Part shown: in pieces, positions 1-13,147 of the stretch
Numbering within the stretch: position 1 is the stretch's first letter
How the letters are laid out: each line of letters opens with the position of its first letter
NCBI GenBank assembly: GCA_932521035.1
Contig: OW051493.1
Span: forward strand, 8,246,001-8,310,000
DNA from: Oscheius dolichura
Taxonomy: Eukaryota; Nematoda; Chromadorea; Rhabditida; Rhabditidae
Reading direction: 5' to 3'
Length of the DNA: 64,000 nt
Position numbers and translations under genes: made by a program
The notes under the pieces: generated by a model
What the model was told of the DNA's origin: nothing
Databases searched by the model: none
The model's input: the letters and a program-made list of their open reading frames with translations, nothing else

Positions 1-1207
1 GCTGTTTACAGAGTGTCATTTTCAACAGATGAAAGATTTCTATAGATTCGTGTGGCGAAGAGGATGAACTCTTCAAGAAGAACGGTCCAATTGACTAAAA
101 TACCCATATTTCAGCAATGAAACCTTTCTGGTACCTCTAGGGTTCGGTAATACTGCTCCAGGGCCTGCTCGCCGTTTACAAAGCGTCATTTTGTAATAAG
201 TTTAACCCTTTACGGATAAAAAATCCCAAAAGGATGTTCCTAACTGTTCCTGCAAAACGAAGAGCAAATTAATGTGAAAAATTCCCAGAGCACAAGAGCC
301 AGACAGCTTGCATGCTCCGTGTTGTTTCAGCGGGAACGGCTCTTTTTACTTTTTCTCGAATTTTTGTGGCTTTAAAGTTTACATTTCATACTAAATAAGA
401 GGGAGGAGTGTTCTACCAAAGAACTTATAAAAATTTCTGAGTTTAATCAGATTTTCCATGAGTTTTGGCGGTAATTAGCCCCTGGGTACAGTAACAATTC
501 CAAAACGTTGCCGTCAGCTCAAAAATGGTCCCCAACTGGATTTTTGAACTGTCCCGGGCTTTTCAGTACGTTTTCCTCCCACCTGACATTTGTCTCCCCC
601 CATTTTTTTCGTCTCTCTGCCTTGTGTTTTTCTTATCTCCCACCCCTAGGCCAAGTCATTTTTTTACGTCTTCTCCCGACCCTAGCCCCATTTTTTATCA
701 GCCAACCAACTGCTGATCATTCCGCCAACAGCCAAAAAAATCAGTAATGTGCCGGCTGGTGCCGGCTGCCCTGCTGCCCTGCCGGTCACAAAAACTACGC
801 GATTTTTTCTATCATCTCGTGCAATCCGGTACCTTTCACCAAAGGTGATCTCTAATTTTTCTTCTCTTTTTCTCTCGGCCCTATGATCTCTCCCCTCCCG
901 GCCGTTTCATTACCCCCGGGGGGCAGTTTTTACAATCGATTCGCACCGCCCATCATGGTGAAAAAAGCAGAGGGGTCTTGTAGCGATTATTGACTAGAAA
1001 ATGGCTAATAAGTAGCAAGAAATAACAGTTGTATAGTTAGGAAAGGAAAGCTACAGTAACCCTAATTGAGCTAAGTTGCGCCTATTGCTAGCTAATGGCA
1101 TCTGCAGCGACTTTCAGAAGGAAAGTCAGCCACAGTTAGACAGCTTCTAATATTTCATGGAATTCCAAAGAAGTTACAGTAATTCATTTAGAGATTTTTT
1201 CTGCTTT
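1..1207. other. Intergenic, no gene recognised
   Basis: No open frame here has both credible splice sites and protein-like composition. The stretch contains one copy of the dispersed GCCACAGTTAGACAG word (1129-1143) and a CTACAGTAACC word near 1051. It may be the intron or 3' side of the minus-strand gene whose exons lie at 15.8-18.6 kb, but nothing in the sequence proves that. Confidence 0.5.
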
Positions 1208-1348
1208 GTCCTCGATAGTCCGATTCCCCGCACCCGTATAGTCTCGGCAGGATGATCATCTTTATTGAAACTGTTACAAAGCTGTGACGCCTTTATGTCT
1301 TTGTCTTGTCGAGAGTTTACGTGTGCAGAAGGTCGGGCTATCGAGGAA
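1208..1348. mobile_element. Palindromic MITE-like element, copy 1
   Basis: Terminal inverted arms read GTCCTCGATAGTCCGAT at the left and GGTCGGGCTATCGAGGAAC at the right, with inner arms CACCCGTATAGTCTCGGC and its degraded complement. The core carries TTATTGAAACTGTTACAAAG (orientation A). There is no coding capacity, so mobilisation would need a transposase in trans. The right arm is more mutated than in copy 2, suggesting an older insertion. Confidence 0.8.
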
Positions 1349-1613
1349 CGAGTCAATTTTTCTTTGAAAAAGGTGCCCGGTGCGGGATTTCAAGGAGATA
1401 TGACAGAATTTTGTAACTGTAATGAAACTACAGTAACCCTGTCTTCGAATCTCTTATTAGGATGATGCTTAAACGGCATAAATCCCGTGCCTGCTACAGC
1501 TGATCCACGCGGCTTGATCGATCCAATTGGAGTCTCACCCCCGCCCGCTCTCTCTCCGTCCAGTCGTTTTTTGTCAGGTTGTTTCGCTGCGTCATAGGGG
1601 CATTTTTCGCTAT

Positions 1614-1640
1614 TCTCTCTCTCTCTCTCTCTCTCTCTCT
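1614..1640. repeat. (CT)n microsatellite
   Basis: An uninterrupted CT dinucleotide run of about 13 units. Confidence 0.95.
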
Positions 1641-4600
1641 GGTTCTCTCCCTCCCAGCGGTGGACTGTCTGTCTCCACCTGGCGACGACTAGACACGATC
1701 CGATTGATTTTAGAGGGCTATTGGAGACATAGAGAAACAGAAGGACTGTCACTCGTTAAATAAAGGAAAGGAATAAAAAGACCACCCTGATGGATGACAA
1801 AAAACGTCTATTTCAACATGACAAAATGGCTCGTTGAAAAACGTGGTTAAGAACCGTTTTTTGTAGGCAATAAGACGCGGGGGTGATAAGAGAGCCGGGA
1901 CGGCGGAGGTGAACCGGCACCGGCACTGTAGAACAAGCCCCTGGGGACATTGGGCGCCTTTAAAGGACCATCTACCGGTTCTATCATCAAATTTTAAGAT
2001 AAATTAAAGTCTAGAGAACACAATTAACACGGAGACAATCTTTAAAGAGGGGGAAAAGCGGAAATATTGCCAAAAATCCGGAAACTTGGCGTCATTAGTG
2101 AGAAATTTGAACCATTGCCCCAAAATAGTCGGCTAGTGATTGTTTTTAAGCTTTCCAGGCTATTTTTAGCTGTCTAGAATGCTAGAATACCGTATGCACT
2201 AACTAGATAAGCCCCTAATTCTCCTTAAAACTAAGGAAACGTGCCATCCGTCCCCTTTCCCCCGGCTAGTCATCTTCTTCTGGATATTTCAGCCATCGCA
2301 ACAGTTTGAAAAGCCGCTCCTAATGATCCCAATAGCGAACACGACGGAAAAAAAGTGGAGATCATAGGAAATGGCAAAAAGGTGCCTGGATTCTATGGAA
2401 CGATGATTAAAGTGATGCAAGAAGGGCTGGAATCAAGGTAGCGACATTTCCTGATGGCTCAAAGCGCTCATTAGGCCGGCTGGTATTTGTGTTCATTCAT
2501 TTAGTTTGCAAAAGAGAACGGCAATATGCATAAAATATGCTAAAAATGAGCAAAAAACGAGAATAATTAGGTCAAGGTCACTTAAAAATAGCAAAAATAG
2601 CGAAAACCCCTTTTCGCGGGGAATTTTCACCTAATCCCTGGATTTTTCGTTGTTCTGTCTACTTTCGCCTTCTTTTATTCAGTTTTCGCTTTTCTTTTTC
2701 TCTATCGGATTATCAACATCACAATTGGGTTCATGTCCCGCATTGATAGAGAGAAAACCGAGAAGAAAAAACTGTTCGCAGCGGCTGAACCAGTGACCAA
2801 ATAACCACAATGGAAAGCGCAGAGGAAAAAGTTGATTTAACGGGAAAACTACATGGTAAAGAACCAGGAAGTTATCTTTTTCAGTCTAGAGCGGCAGGAC
2901 ATTCAAAAAATGGAGAAAAACATGAAAGCGACGGGATTAAGCGAGATTTTTGATGCCCTTAAACTTGGAGGAAGGGATTTCGACTGGAGGGGAGCTTGGA
3001 GTACTGCACTTTTGAACTTCCAGGACCAAATTTTGTGTTAGTTTTTAGCAGAAATTAACAGATTTAGTCCTTAGAAGAAGTGAAACAGTGTAGAGAAAAA
3101 GCCAGTGCCCCTAGAGGACAGGTCTTTTTTGGCTTGGATAGTCTGCCCCAAATCTCTCGGCCCTCTTCATTTCCCCCATTCTCTCCCCCCTGCCCCTCTT
3201 TCATCTAGCAAAAGCATCCCTGTGTTGTTGGGAAAAGGGGGAGGTTAGAGGAGATGCCGATGCTGCGGGATACGGTAGCCAGTCAGCCAGCCAGCAACGA
3301 ACCGGCAACCGGTTCCCTTTCGGGTGGTGGCGCCGCCGCGCGCATTTTACATCTTTCCTCCTCTCTCAGGGGAGACAGGGCCATGGGAGCGGGAGAGGGG
3401 GAGGGACGAGTAGCAAAGGGAGAAGGAAAAAACTAACAGAAACGGGGAGGAGAGGAGAAGGACGACGACAGGGAGGGGACGACGAAAAGCAATTATGCAC
3501 TGGGCCGGGCCTGACGACTGCTGCTAGCGGTGACGGTTAAAACGGGGGTCGACGGTAAAAGATTTCACTGGGAACGGCGAGGGTGGAAGGCCAAGAGAAT
3601 GGTAATGGACTTATTGGTTAGTTTTAGGGAAAAAGATGCTCAAATTAACATTAATCTTGACCGGCGCTTCTTTTAAGACGGAAGAGAGAGGATCGCTTTG
3701 CATTGATCCAAAAAAGTAGAGCAAAATGAGCTGGAGAGTCTTTGAATTGGGAAAATGGCGCGAAAGGACTACAAATTCAAAAATAGCGCGTCTTTTTCTA
3801 TGTTTTAGGTAGAAATATGGTAAAATGGGGTCCTAAAGCGGGATAGAATACCGCGGTCTCCGTAGAATTTGAGGAAATTGCGAAAAATTCATTTTCCGCC
3901 GAATTTACCCAGTACCCGGAAATTCCCCGTTTCCAGATTCTGCATTTTAGATTTTGTGACCATGTGACCCCGGGAGCTTTTTCTCTTTCCAAGAAGAGCA
4001 ATAATTGAAGCGGAAAAGTGCACTCTACGCAAAGAAAAAGGGAGCGATGCGATCATTTCTCATACAGAGAAAAAACTGGGGAGAAAAAGACGAGAAAGAG
4101 ACAAAAAGTCGGAAGTGTATTTCCAATATTGACCAGCTTTTTTTCAGCTCACAGTCTCTGGCTGGCAAAAGTTAGGGACGCCGAACGGCAGCAGACACAC
4201 TTCGAAGTTCAAAGAGCGGGGTAGAGGATGGAATGAAACGGATGGAAGGAGCGGGAGGAGCTCCTCTTTCAGGAGAAGAGGGGGCCAGAGAGATACTTGG
4301 CTTTGTCTTTCGAGGATGGTCCTACACGGAAAATTGACATGGTGACCGGCTCGAAAACAAAAAAAGAGACGGCCAGGAGCCTAGGAACACAAGTGTTGGT
4401 CCTGAAACGAATTGGGATTGTACTAGAAAACGTTTCAAGACTTTTTAATGGGAAATTCTAGCCCCTGACAGGCTCGAGCCGCTGGTTTTTCCAAGTTCGA
4501 GGTCTCACAGTTTTTTAAAGAGAGATTTGGCTTTATTTCCTATGGTCCTACACGGAAAATAGTCTTTCCCCAATTATACTGCAGTCCAAGGGTTATTTCA

Positions 4601-4979
4601 AAGTCAAAAATCGGACTACACATGAAGAAAACGGCGAAAATTGGCAATTCACGAAAGTCTAAAAGGGCCCAGCTCTGTTGGTTACGGTACCGCGGAGAAT
4701 TAGTCTCACTTTTTATAGCCTATAGGCAGAAATTTTGATCTTTATAAAGAATTTTGGCCGTGACTGTTCCCCAGTTTTTAGAAAATCTGCCCTTGTCTTC
4801 TTAGAAAGATTTTCTAAAAAATGGCTGCTGCCATTAACCGAATAGCACTTTGCCTAACGAGACAAGGAAGGATAACCGGTAAGCAAAGATTCGGCTGCTT
4901 AGATGGAGACGGATTTCGGATGATACTCCATAGACGATCATCTGAACGGGACCAGAAGACGAGGAGAGATCTGCCTCAA

Positions 4980-5004
4980 AAGAGAGAGAGAGAGAGAGAG
5001 AGAG
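4980..5004. repeat. (GA)n microsatellite
   Basis: A GA dinucleotide run of about 12 units inside a purine-rich strand. Confidence 0.95.
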
Positions 5005-8000
5005 CCGGGGGAAAATGTTAAGATTTGCAGGTGAAAAGTTGCCTCTAATGAAGAAGAAGAAGCGGGAAAAAAGTGGAGGAGAAAGGGTTCAAATAAAAGG
5101 AAAGCCGTGAACATGAATATCAGAAGAGAAGGGGACAAATGAGGAGAAAAATGACGAGCTGAGGAGGGGATAAGCTACCGTATACCAGACGGAGATGGAA
5201 GTAGAAACAGAAGGATGGTTTTATCTAGGTTAGGAGGGAGTTTTCAGACCTGGAATTCGAGAAGATCCAAGGATATCATAATGACAACGAGGGGAAACTT
5301 TTTGATACAGGATTACTGTAATTTGGAGAGGGAAAAGGGGGTTTTTTTGCTTTATAGGATTACTGTTTCCACTTTTACCGGGAAATCTTGTCTCAAACTT
5401 CAATTTAGCGAGGTAGAAGGTCCCGAGACGGTCAGACAGGATTACGGTAATGTCCCCTTTGTTGCGAATCTTTCGCGTAGTCCAAGTTATCCTCCCTCTC
5501 TCTCTTTTGTAAAAATGAAAATGACCTGACCTTGCGATCCACTTCGGGTCCAGCTCTTTTTCCCAAGAAAGAAAGAACTTTTCTTCTTCTGTTTACCCCG
5601 GATAAACATTGAATTTTTAGGGAGAGAAGAGTCAAAAAAGAGCGGGGGGACATCTAGGGGGATTTAGAAGAATCTATATACCAATTTTGGAGGATTTACC
5701 CGGAATTTTTAGAGGAAAATTGGGGAAAGTAGAGAGAAAGGACCATTTTGAGACCTACCTGTTGTTCTTCGTCGCTTTTCTTGAGTACTGTCATAATAGG
5801 GAAGAAGAGGAGTCTCGGACGATACCACACCACCAGGAGACCCTCTCTTCCTCTTTTTCTCCACTTTTTCTCTCTTAGAGACTAGGAATGAAAAAGGAAG
5901 AAGAAGAAGACGACTAGCATAGTAAATAAAGAGAGGGGTGGCTCAGAGAGAGGAGGAGGAGGAGGGGACCTCCACGGGTGCCGGCCTGATGGTGGTCAGT
6001 AGGGAGGCGAGGCGGCGAGGCGGACCACAGGAAGAGACAGGAGAAGAAGAGGGCAAAAATTATTTCTGCCCTCAGGCGCTAGTTTGCCGTCGTCGCGTAG
6101 AGAAAGAGTGCGAGAGAAGGGAAAAAAACGACTGCGAATCGATGAAAAAGGGCATTGAGGCCAGCTGCCCTCACACGAGAGGAGGGAGAGCGGGGAGAGA
6201 GACCGGGGTGGGGAAAGAGGGACGCCCGAACGGCGGAACACGAGTTCCTCGTTTCCAGGCCCCGCGCTCTCTATCCCCGGCTGCATTTTGCCCCTTTTTC
6301 GCCTCAAAAATCATAAAAAAGGCGCCTTTTTTCAGCTGGGGAAAGAGTCGAAGCGTTCCCCTGGCCGTTCCCCTCTATTCCTCCCTTCTACTCCCAGTCT
6401 TTCTCTCTTCCCTACCACCACCAGCCAGCCAGCGTTTGAGTACACAAAAAGGGCGACGCCAGTCGTTTTTTAGCGCTTTCACCATCCAGCCCGGGCTAGC
6501 AATATCAACACCGGGAAGGGCGGGAGAGAAGGGAGGCCGCGGCGGCGATCGAGGAGAAGCCAGAAAAAATCGGTAGAGAGAGGGAGATAAAAAATGACTG
6601 AGTAGCCGAGAGAGCAACAGAAGGAACAGCGGAGAGCCAGTGTTTGAGCAGTGGGAGGAAGAGAAAAAATGACTCCTCACAAAGTCACAACTGTTGCTGA
6701 TGTTGCGGAAGGACGGGCGCCTCGGGCGGGTACAAGCCCTTGAGGCGGACGTTGAGTACTAATGCAAAGGATACAATCCAAATCTACAGTACTCCAAAGA
6801 AGTGAAGAAAGTGAAAAAAGAGGGGTATCCCATTTTAGGCGGTGCAAGTGAGGCGTTCCCCGTTTGCAGCCGGCTGACGGCCTAACGGAGCAGAAAAACC
6901 CCCTAGCTAGACGAGGAACTCCCAATTGTTGCAAGATGACCAGGGAATCTATTTACAAAGGAGAATACTTTAAGAGTACGGTAGGATTAAAAGAGCCACA
7001 GTTACGCAGCACAGCTGCAGTCCCTAATGGCTCCGGTTAATTGAACTTTGGAGCGGATTTCATCACCTTGACGGCAAAAAAAACATGGCTTGATATAATT
7101 TGCTCAAATTGGGAGGAAGGGGAAATTTGCAACTTTCTGTTTTTTAGCGGTTGCCCACGTGAAAGGCTGACCTCATGGCCCTCTATAGAAGAGAAGGTGG
7201 CAGGAAGCGTTCCGACTTCATCAAAGGGGACCCAGTCAAATGCTATGGTGTGGCGGAGGGACCTGGATCATTATTTTTGCAGTGGTTTTTGAAAAGCCAA
7301 TCTGACACACACGGTGAAAAAGGAGGGAGAGAGCAAAAAGTGGGAGGCCAGGGTGGAGAGAGAGACTTCTGGAGGGAAGGACGCTATAATCGAGGGGAAT
7401 GAATACCTTTCGCAAGAGATTCTTCTGTAAATTAGCTGCGTACTATTTCCTCATAAAGTATGCAATAAAATGGCTTAAAAATGAGAAAGGAAGAGGTCGA
7501 AAATCTGGGGAAAACGATGGAATCTTCCCAATAACAAAACAGTACAAAAAATGAGTGGATATCTCTTGGGAGGTGATTTTTTGAGCTCTGACAAGTTTTA
7601 TATCTATTTTTTCGGGCAATTCTTATCACTAGATTGAATCAGAGCAGGGCGAGGAGGAGAAAAAACAAGCTGATTAAACGGGGAAAAAGTCCAGACGCGG
7701 AGGAGAAGGGACCCATGATTCCAAACTTACGAATTGGAGTTGGTTCTACCTTGGCTCCTGGTTACCGTACCCCCTCCCCTTTACTGTTGTTGAGTCAGTT
7801 TGAGGTTCAAGAAGCCAATATTGTTATTTTTTAGCCCATTCAACTCTGTATTTTCCACCGTTACAGTGTTTTTTTGGACTCTCTCAATATTTGAAGAGCT
7901 TGAAGTTATTCCCCGCCCTCCACGTGACTACCCGCTTTTTCCACTGCTAGTTATGACTAGACCCTTGACTCGAGGAGGACCTTTAAAGACTAAAGAGCGG

Positions 8001-8689
8001 CACCTACCGTATGCCATTGTCGCCTCCGATTGGTGGTCTAAATGGGAATAATAGCATAGGAGCTTTAGTTGGTCTTGAGTGGCAGGCGAAGTCGCCATCT
8101 CCGGGACGACGACGACCATCTGGACTGTATGCAGCCGGGGGAACTGGAGTCCAGGACCGAGAGGCTGCAGGCAGGGGGGACGAGATAAAAAACTACGTCG
8201 CCACGTGAAAAAAATCGGTCGAGGGCGCCATTTTTTATGCCTGCTGACCCCATTCCATAGTTCTTTCACTCTCACTAGTCTCCGATTTTTTTTGCACTTT
8301 TAGCGGTGGAGAGAGGGGGTAATCGCGGCACAGGATCCCGGGTAGTGCCGGCCACCACCAGTCATTTTTTTCGCTCCCTCTCTCGCTGGTCGTCACATTG
8401 CACACACACACTGACGGGGGCGCTCTGTCTTCTCCTCCCCCTCGGGCCTGGTCTCTCTCCCGCTCTCGCGCCTTCCCCACGGCTGGCGGCCGGCGATAGC
8501 CCCTCGCGAACGCCCGTTCGACTAGGGGTTTTTTATATTCGAGGTCAGTTGGACGACGCAGCAGCCCCCCGCGAGATGCACTTTTTTAAAACTCTCTCTG
8601 CCGAAACACACAGGGGGCGGCAGATAGCCAGATGAAAAACATTGGTGAGCTGGCGGAGGAGGATAAAACCACGGGAAATTGAGGAAATA

Positions 8690-8915
8690 GGAAGAAATGG
8701 GTATCGTTCGAAAGGTCTTGGAACGGAGAAGACGGTGGAATAGGTTTCAAGATATAAAATCTACAGTAGTAGGTTTAAAAGCTTCCGGAAGTCTATAATC
8801 CCATATCCTGACGGTATACAGTAATTCTAAGCTGGGAAAGCTTCAAAATGGACAGAAATGGATATCATTTGAAAGGTTTTAAGATGAGAAAGTTGATGAA
8901 ATAGGTCTTGAATGG
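8690..8915 (+). repeat. Diverged direct duplication
   Basis: Two units of about 60 bp, starting near 8695 and 8855, share AAATGGGTATC / AAATGGATATC, then TCGAAAGGTCTT / TTGAAAGGTTTT, and later GGAATAGGTTT / GAAATAGGTCT in the same order and spacing. No coding signal is seen in either unit. Confidence 0.55.
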
Positions 8916-11900
8916 AAAATTAGACCCTAATAAACATTATAATCAGTTTTAATGGCCAATTAGCTCCCATACGTTCCCTTCTCTCAAGTATGGTAATTCT
9001 GTACTCAAAGGGCCAAAAATGATTAAACGTCCCCCTACTCTTGAAAAATACGGTAGCCCTAATGAAATCCAGATTAATTGAAGCCCAAATGGTTTAAAAT
9101 ATCGAAAAAAAAGGTATAAGGAAGTCAGCAGTACGAAAGGAACACTTCCCTCAAAGCTGAACACTGCCTGAGTATCAAATGTCCTTTTTGCAAAAAGAAA
9201 AGGGGAACCTCGTGCCCCCCTCGAAATCTTTGATTCTTGCTCCCATTTCAGTTGCTTTTTTCTCTCCCTGGCTCTAAAATTTCAGTGTTCCTTTTTTTCG
9301 GCCGACGTAAATGTACACAAAAAGTCCATTTGTTCCACTGTCCATCTATCGCGTCGCCCCTCTCGTCCCCGGGAGGAGAGCACACGTTGCGTAAAAAAAC
9401 TCTTCGCAACAATTCTCTCCTTTCTCCGACCTGCCCTCTAAAGCCATTGTTCCACCACCGGAGAGGGGACCCGGGAGGGGGGCAGAGAGACCGTCCACAC
9501 AGTTCATATTTACTCGTTGTTCGTTTTCCACCCCCTCCTCCCGGGGCGCTGGCGAACGGCGCAGCGAGAACCACAGAAGAAGAGGGAGACAAGAAGCATT
9601 GTGTCCATGCACGTACGGCTTCCCCAAATCCACACACCGGGAGGGGGAGAAAACCGGCTCCCCGATGACAGCAGCCATTTTTTGAGGTCAACGTGTGTCC
9701 GCCAGCCGACGGCTATCCCGCGGCCGCCGCCGTCGCCGATGAAACTATCCCGGAGGAACGAATTGGAACGGCTGAAATGGGCTTTTACCGGGCAGTCAGC
9801 CAGCAATTTTTTACGGGAGGGGGAGACGGCGGGCGCGGGGAGACGAAAAACGAAAAGGAAAGGATAGGGATACATCTAAAAGAAAGCCGGGACTTTCCCT
9901 GGAACAAAATGGAACAGACAGGGAAATCCCCCTCCCCTTCCCCACCCACTCTCCTAAGGAGCTAACAAGGGCTCCACGTTATCACATCGATTGCATCTTG
10001 GGAGGTCCCGGGGAGGCCCCGGCCATTTTTTGGCTCAAAGCGGAACGGCAAAAAAGTGCAGTTAGACTGAACGAACCTCGTCCCCGGGGAGATCAGAGAG
10101 CTCTCTTCCCTGGCGGGTGGAAAGAACAGCTGCCGCTAGACTCTGCTTTTGAATAGCCGAGGCGGAAAAAATGATGGGGGAGGTCCTTTTTTAGAGTAGT
10201 AGTAAAGAGATGAGACGAGTGGGGAAAAAGAGGATCAGTGGACTAGATGTAATCAGCGGGATTTTTAGGGGTGAAGACTAGGAAGATTATGACGGAAAGG
10301 GGAAAGATTCTCGGGGGCTGAGCCCTTTCCGCGGAAGAAAATTCAACAATATCGGATTTTCCTTGGACCAGCAACTGTTTGTAGGCGTTCTCGTCCCTTT
10401 CTGGTCATTTCCGGCCAATTTTCTCAATTTCCAAGCGGCAAAAAGTGGCGTAGCACTTGAGGAATCGGTGTTAAGCCGGAGGAAATCCTAAAAAATCTCC
10501 TCAAACCCCCGAAAATCTCCTTATTTCTGTGTTTTGACCCCAATTACGACCCCTTCTCCTTTTTTCCGAACGGATATGGTGTGTCTAATCTCATCATGAT
10601 TCGCTCTCCAAGAAAAGTAACACATATCTTGCGTAACATTTTACCTGGGGAAGGGTAATCCCCAGATTTAGACCCCAGACTTTCTTTGGAGATTCTGAAT
10701 CTCGAAATTTCTTCCCCTCCTCCTCTTCTCGAAAAGGATGGATCAAAGAGTAAAAAATTATAAGGAGAGAGAATTTCTAAGAGATGTACCCCCGGAGCCA
10801 GTTCCCCGTTCTCGAGTTTCACCTCCTCGTCGCCTCATAAACATTGCATTGTCTGACCCCCGGCTAAGGGACAGCGGCTAGGAGAACCCGCCGCCGAGAA
10901 AGTGCAAAAAGTTCAAGACACGAAGGGAAAAAATAACCACTGGGGTAGTGGGAATTGTGGCTCTTTCTGCTGTGGCTCCTTCCTAGATCTTCTTAAAATC
11001 CCACCTCCGCCCGCCAAATTTCTAAGCGGCAGTCTCGAATCACACCGTAATGGGCGCGCCGAGAGGCAAAAATTACCCCCTCCCCCTTTTCTTTTCTACC
11101 CGAAAAATTCTTTAAAAGACGCGGGGATTTTTTATAGTTTAATCCAAATTAAAGATCAGAAAAAAACGACTGTACCTATTGGGAGAAACTAAGCGGGTCA
11201 CACCAGAGGCAATAAGGTGAATGATGGCGAAAAACATGTGGCCCCCAACGAACGAATCTGAACACAAAGACACCTCACTGACACGGATTCGAACGGCGCC
11301 GCGTGCGTTGTTGGATAAATGGCATCCAGGAGAGAGAAAGAGAAAGAGGAAGGGAGCGCGGTTTTTTTGTAATGATGGACATCTGATGGATAGACGGAGG
11401 GTGGAAAGGGAAAGTTCGAGGGAGAGCCATTTTTTATAGGTTGCCAAAGGGAAAGGAGGGAAGAGAGAGGGATTATTTGAAAACAGGCCTGAAAACTCGG
11501 AAGAAAAACCACTCTGGTGGGATTACTGCCTAACTGTGGCTGCTCTTTTTAATTTCTAGATAAAAATGAGCCAATATAAATCACCGGTAGCCTCAAAATA
11601 AAGTTGATGGATAAACGGTAGCTCCAAGCGTATTTCAGATGTCCAGCTATTTGGGAAGGTTTTGGAAGGAATACTGTCTAGCGGTTGCGACAGTGAGCAG
11701 TTTTCAGATGGAAGTAGGAAGCGGGAGAAGTTCCTCTACCAAAAAATCAAGGCAAAGAAGGATATACAGTGTCTCCAAGCAAAATCCCCTTTTCAGGCTT
11801 CCAATAGACCTATTTGGTCTCCAGCGGGTTCCTGTCTAACTGTGGCTGGCTGATAACAAAAAAGGGGCAGGAAGTGATTCTACAGTATGGCAAAGAGGAT

Positions 11901-13053
11901 AGAGCCCTCATTTTAAGAAACATGTTGTGGAGCCCAGTTGAGGAGGCTGTGGAAGTCAAGGAACGCTGCGTTCCAAGTAGTACAAAAACGTGCCAATGGT
12001 AATCCCCTTATCTCCTCCTGAGCGAGTACTTCCAGTGCAAAAACCCTCCTCGAAATAGGTACACAGTGGGTAAAAAGTTCCCCCCTCGTTCCTTCCCGTT
12101 GTCTAGCCACTCCCGCACTGAGAAATCAGTAACTGAGACAGATAGTGGGTGACAGCAAGTAGTCAGAGAGAAAGAGAGTTGCCCACCTCGGCCATTCACT
12201 CCTCGTCTCGTCTCCAGGGTTGTCTTCTCCAGAAAAAAATGAATAAAAACGATAGATAGTGAATTTGGAGTATTTGAATAGGTAAAAAATTAGAAAATAC
12301 GGAATTTCGTGTATCTTTACAGCTGCGGCTCTTCTTTGCAGACTCTGTGCACTTGGTTTAAAACTTGGAAAAGTGCGTCCGAGGCCGAAGGGAAGTATTT
12401 GAGCGCCGTGTTGACTCTCAAAGCGATCGCATCGAGCTCTAGGGAGGGGGTGCAACACTGGGGCTCCGGGGGCACAGAGGCCAGCCCCAGGGAGGGCCAG
12501 ATTTATTGGGAATTCTAGATCTAAGGGCCTATTGCCCTCCAGATGTCCGGAATTTTTAGTTTTTGGGTATGCAGCCCAAGTAACCTCGCTCCAGAGCCAA
12601 AATCTTCCTAACGCACTTTTCTCTGACAATTTTTCCTCCCATTTAAAGGCCTACTTCATTCTATTTAGCGTAAGCATGTTGCTGAGGTCCAATTAACGGA
12701 AAAGGAGGGAACATAGTTCCGACCTCAAAAAAATGGGACAAAAGCTAGCTCCGAGGCTAAATTTGTTGAATCTTCCCTTTCTTTTCCAATGGAAACCGGA
12801 AATTACCGTCGTTTTGAGAAATCTTCCCCTTTAAAGGTCTACTTCCTTAAAATACGTGGCCTAGAAGGTTGTAGAATGGCCCAGCTATAAGGATTCTACC
12901 GGGTTGTCCCCTGATTCACGTTTGTTTGTACCCTGCTCCAGACATTAAGACCATGTTGCGATGACCGTTTCTTTTTGCCTTGTCCCCCCACAACGGTGGA
13001 CCTAAAAGACCGAGCAAAAACCAAGTTTAGTCCTCGCCGCGTTCGTTCGCTTT

Positions 13054-13147
13054 CTCTCTCTCTCTCTCTCGGTGTCCGTCCCCTTTTTATTTGAACAGGC
13101 ATTTTTCCTCGTGGGGACAATCGCCACCTCCTCTCTCTCTCTCTCTT
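13054..13147. repeat. Two neighbouring (CT)n tracts
   Basis: CT dinucleotide runs at 13054-13070 and 13129-13147 in a pyrimidine-rich stretch. The long open frames over this stretch follow from the low-complexity sequence. Confidence 0.85.

Noticed and set aside
2300-2432. Plus-strand frame following TATTTCAG, with EHDGKKVEIIGNGKKVPGFY and a GTAGCG donor
   Set aside because: The protein-like part starts after a stop relative to the best acceptor, and no partner exon is found. Too short to support.
5938-6576. Long plus-strand frame of 212 codons
   Set aside because: Arg/Glu-rich frame in purine-rich sequence with equally long frames on the other strand; composition follows the DNA, not a protein.
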